NCBI GenBank assembly: GCA_027886175.1
Contig: JAJNNQ010000137.1
Location: 36,690,001-36,754,000 of the forward strand
From: Phylloscopus collybita
Lineage: Eukaryota; Chordata; Aves; Passeriformes; Phylloscopidae
Length of the DNA: 64,000 nt
Direction: 5' to 3'
Numbering within the stretch: position 1 is the stretch's first letter; each line of letters opens with the position of its first letter. A model generated the notes under the pieces. It was not told the origin of the DNA. It saw only the letters and a list, made by a program, of their open reading frames with translations, and ran no database searches. Below, one piece after another: positions 62,701 to 64,000 of this stretch. The position numbers and the translations under genes are program-made.

Positions 62701-64000
62701 TGACCTGAGATGGGGTTTCACAACAGTGTGGTCAAGCCATGTGAACTTGCTTCTTCACCGCAAGGCAGGGAAACCTGAATCTTTTGTGATTCTCTAAACT
62801 GACTTGACTTTTTAGAAGGCATATAAGGACAGGCTTGGTATCATTTTTGCTATTTTCAAGCATAGAAGACAAATAAAATCTTAGCTGACATAACTTGATA
62901 AAAAATAGCAAATTAATAGCAATATTTTGTTTAAGTTTTCTAGTGGAGACCTTATGAAAATCCACCAAAATGTTTTCCTTTGCTGTTAATGTTCCCAGCT
63001 GTCTGAGCCTGAAAGCACTTTTCTGAATATTGATATATGCAACTTGAGATGCTGGTTTTAATACCCACATTTGCTTAGATCTGGGGTAATGAAAGTGTTC
63101 CAGGAACCATTTTTTAAAAGAAAAAAAAAAATCTGTCCATCTCCCAGAAAATACAGACATTCGTATGCTGTCACACCTGTCTGTGCTTCACTGTACTGTT
63201 TGATAAAATGGTAAACTTTCATGCCCATATTTTCTAGTGGTATGAAGTTCAATAGATCACCTGAAGAACCAGGGCAAAAAGTTAGCTCATAGGTACAAAT
63301 AGTCAGAGCACAAATATTCAGTTTTCTAAAATGGGTTTTCTAGCTTTATCTGAGCCAGTAGATTTTATTTAGGAGTCACTGGAGTATTTTTACCACCTGT
63401 GTTAGAGAGGGAATGAAATAGATCCTTATGATTGCCCCTTCCATCCATATCTACCTGCATATAATAAAATTGCTAATATAGAAGTACTCACAGAAATACT
63501 TCTCCAGTGCTCAGATCTCAAAACATATCAAGGAAAAAAATTAAAGCAATTGATCAGCCTTTATTTCCAAGCATTTTTCTACACACTGCACTTTTCTGCT
63601 CTATAGCACTGCTCCAACAGAAAGGATGGGGTTTCCCTTCCAGTAGGTCATATAATCTGGTATGGATGAGATGCTTCTGGAAAGAAAACAAACAAAAAAT
63701 ATAGTGCTTTTTAGATGGAAATTTTGAAATTTTCTCCAGCAGAGGAGGGAGTTGAACTTTGACATCCCACATCTTTGGAGGAATGTTTTCTCTCCCCTTG
63801 GGTGTTATGCAAATCATAGGACAGGTTGCAAGAGACAACAGCACCCAAATAAGCACGGGTGGTTTTCTCAGAAAAGAGTTCCCAAGTGAATTTAGGTACT
63901 TTCTTGACATCCTCAGAGAAGAGTCCAGGAAGGGAGGAAAGTAAGAGCCAACTTTATCACTCACCGCTGCAGACACGATCCTCAGAAGAAGGTGAGTTGT
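59741..64000. other. Unique noncoding DNA to the window edge
   Basis: No gene is recognised. The longest frames (142 codons at 62732-63160 minus, 140 at 63554-63976 minus, 129 at 60294-60683 plus) have no domain and random-like composition. A small inverted repeat, cattgaaact at 61988-61997 with its complement at 62021-62030, lies in a moderately GC-richer patch (61500-62080). Confidence 0.65.

Noticed and set aside
62732..63160. 142-codon minus-strand frame
   Set aside because: Composition is random-like (Phe, Lys, Leu, Ser) and no domain is recognised. Several frames of this size are expected by chance in 64 kb.
63554..63976. 140-codon minus-strand frame near the window end
   Set aside because: No family is recognised, and an overlapping plus-strand frame of similar quality exists. 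I treat it as chance.
1..64000. tRNA genes, rRNA, CRISPR arrays, bacterial operons
   Set aside because: No cloverleaf with A and B boxes, no regularly spaced repeat-spacer array and no prokaryotic gene density. The only regular arrays are simple repeats and one minisatellite.

Overview
This is animal nuclear DNA, almost certainly from a bird and most likely a songbird. It is AT-rich and CpG-poor with few interspersed repeats. Those present are typical of birds: three CR1 LINE fragments and retroviral solo LTRs. One LTR (48455-49250) I recognise from memory as a type common in passerine genomes. I find no bacterial-style gene, tRNA, rRNA, CRISPR array or convincing host exon, so the window reads as a gene desert or a very large intron. 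Nearly all open frames of 60-180 codons are chance frames in AT-rich DNA or lie inside repeats.

Layout. Positions 1-27586 are unique AT-rich DNA with small simple repeats, including a 129-base stretch of only G and T (14217-14345). Positions 27587-28063 are an unbroken 477-base polypyrimidine tract built of three successive pentamer/hexamer blocks. A 48-T run and a probable ERV LTR (about 28514-28958) follow. Positions 28959-35478 are unique DNA with small repeats.

The most notable object is at about 35479-36676. It is a decayed copy of the pol 3' end of a Ty3/gypsy retrotransposon of the chromovirus (Sushi-like) type. It keeps, in order, a zinc-finger-like region, an RNase H-fold integrase core with recognisable catalytic positions, a GPY/F-like module and a C-terminal chromodomain. 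It is spread over all three forward frames with at least five frame changes and a stop. Just downstream, 36784-36987 is a 68-codon open frame of coding-like composition that I cannot identify.

Positions 39815-40432 are a CpG-richer solo LTR in plus orientation with CCAAT, TATA and AATAAA signals. CR1 fragments lie at 41680-42303 (+), 46366-46450 (+) and 51300-51620 (-). Positions 48455-49250 are an ERVL-type solo LTR with perfect 5-bp target duplications and an internal minisatellite. The last 12 kb is unique DNA with a few inverted repeats and a C-run tract (59702-59740) predicted to form a G-quadruplex on the minus strand.

No genes work together here. What is legible is a record of retroelement insertions of different ages (chromovirus oldest, LTRs and CR1 younger) plus simple-repeat expansion.
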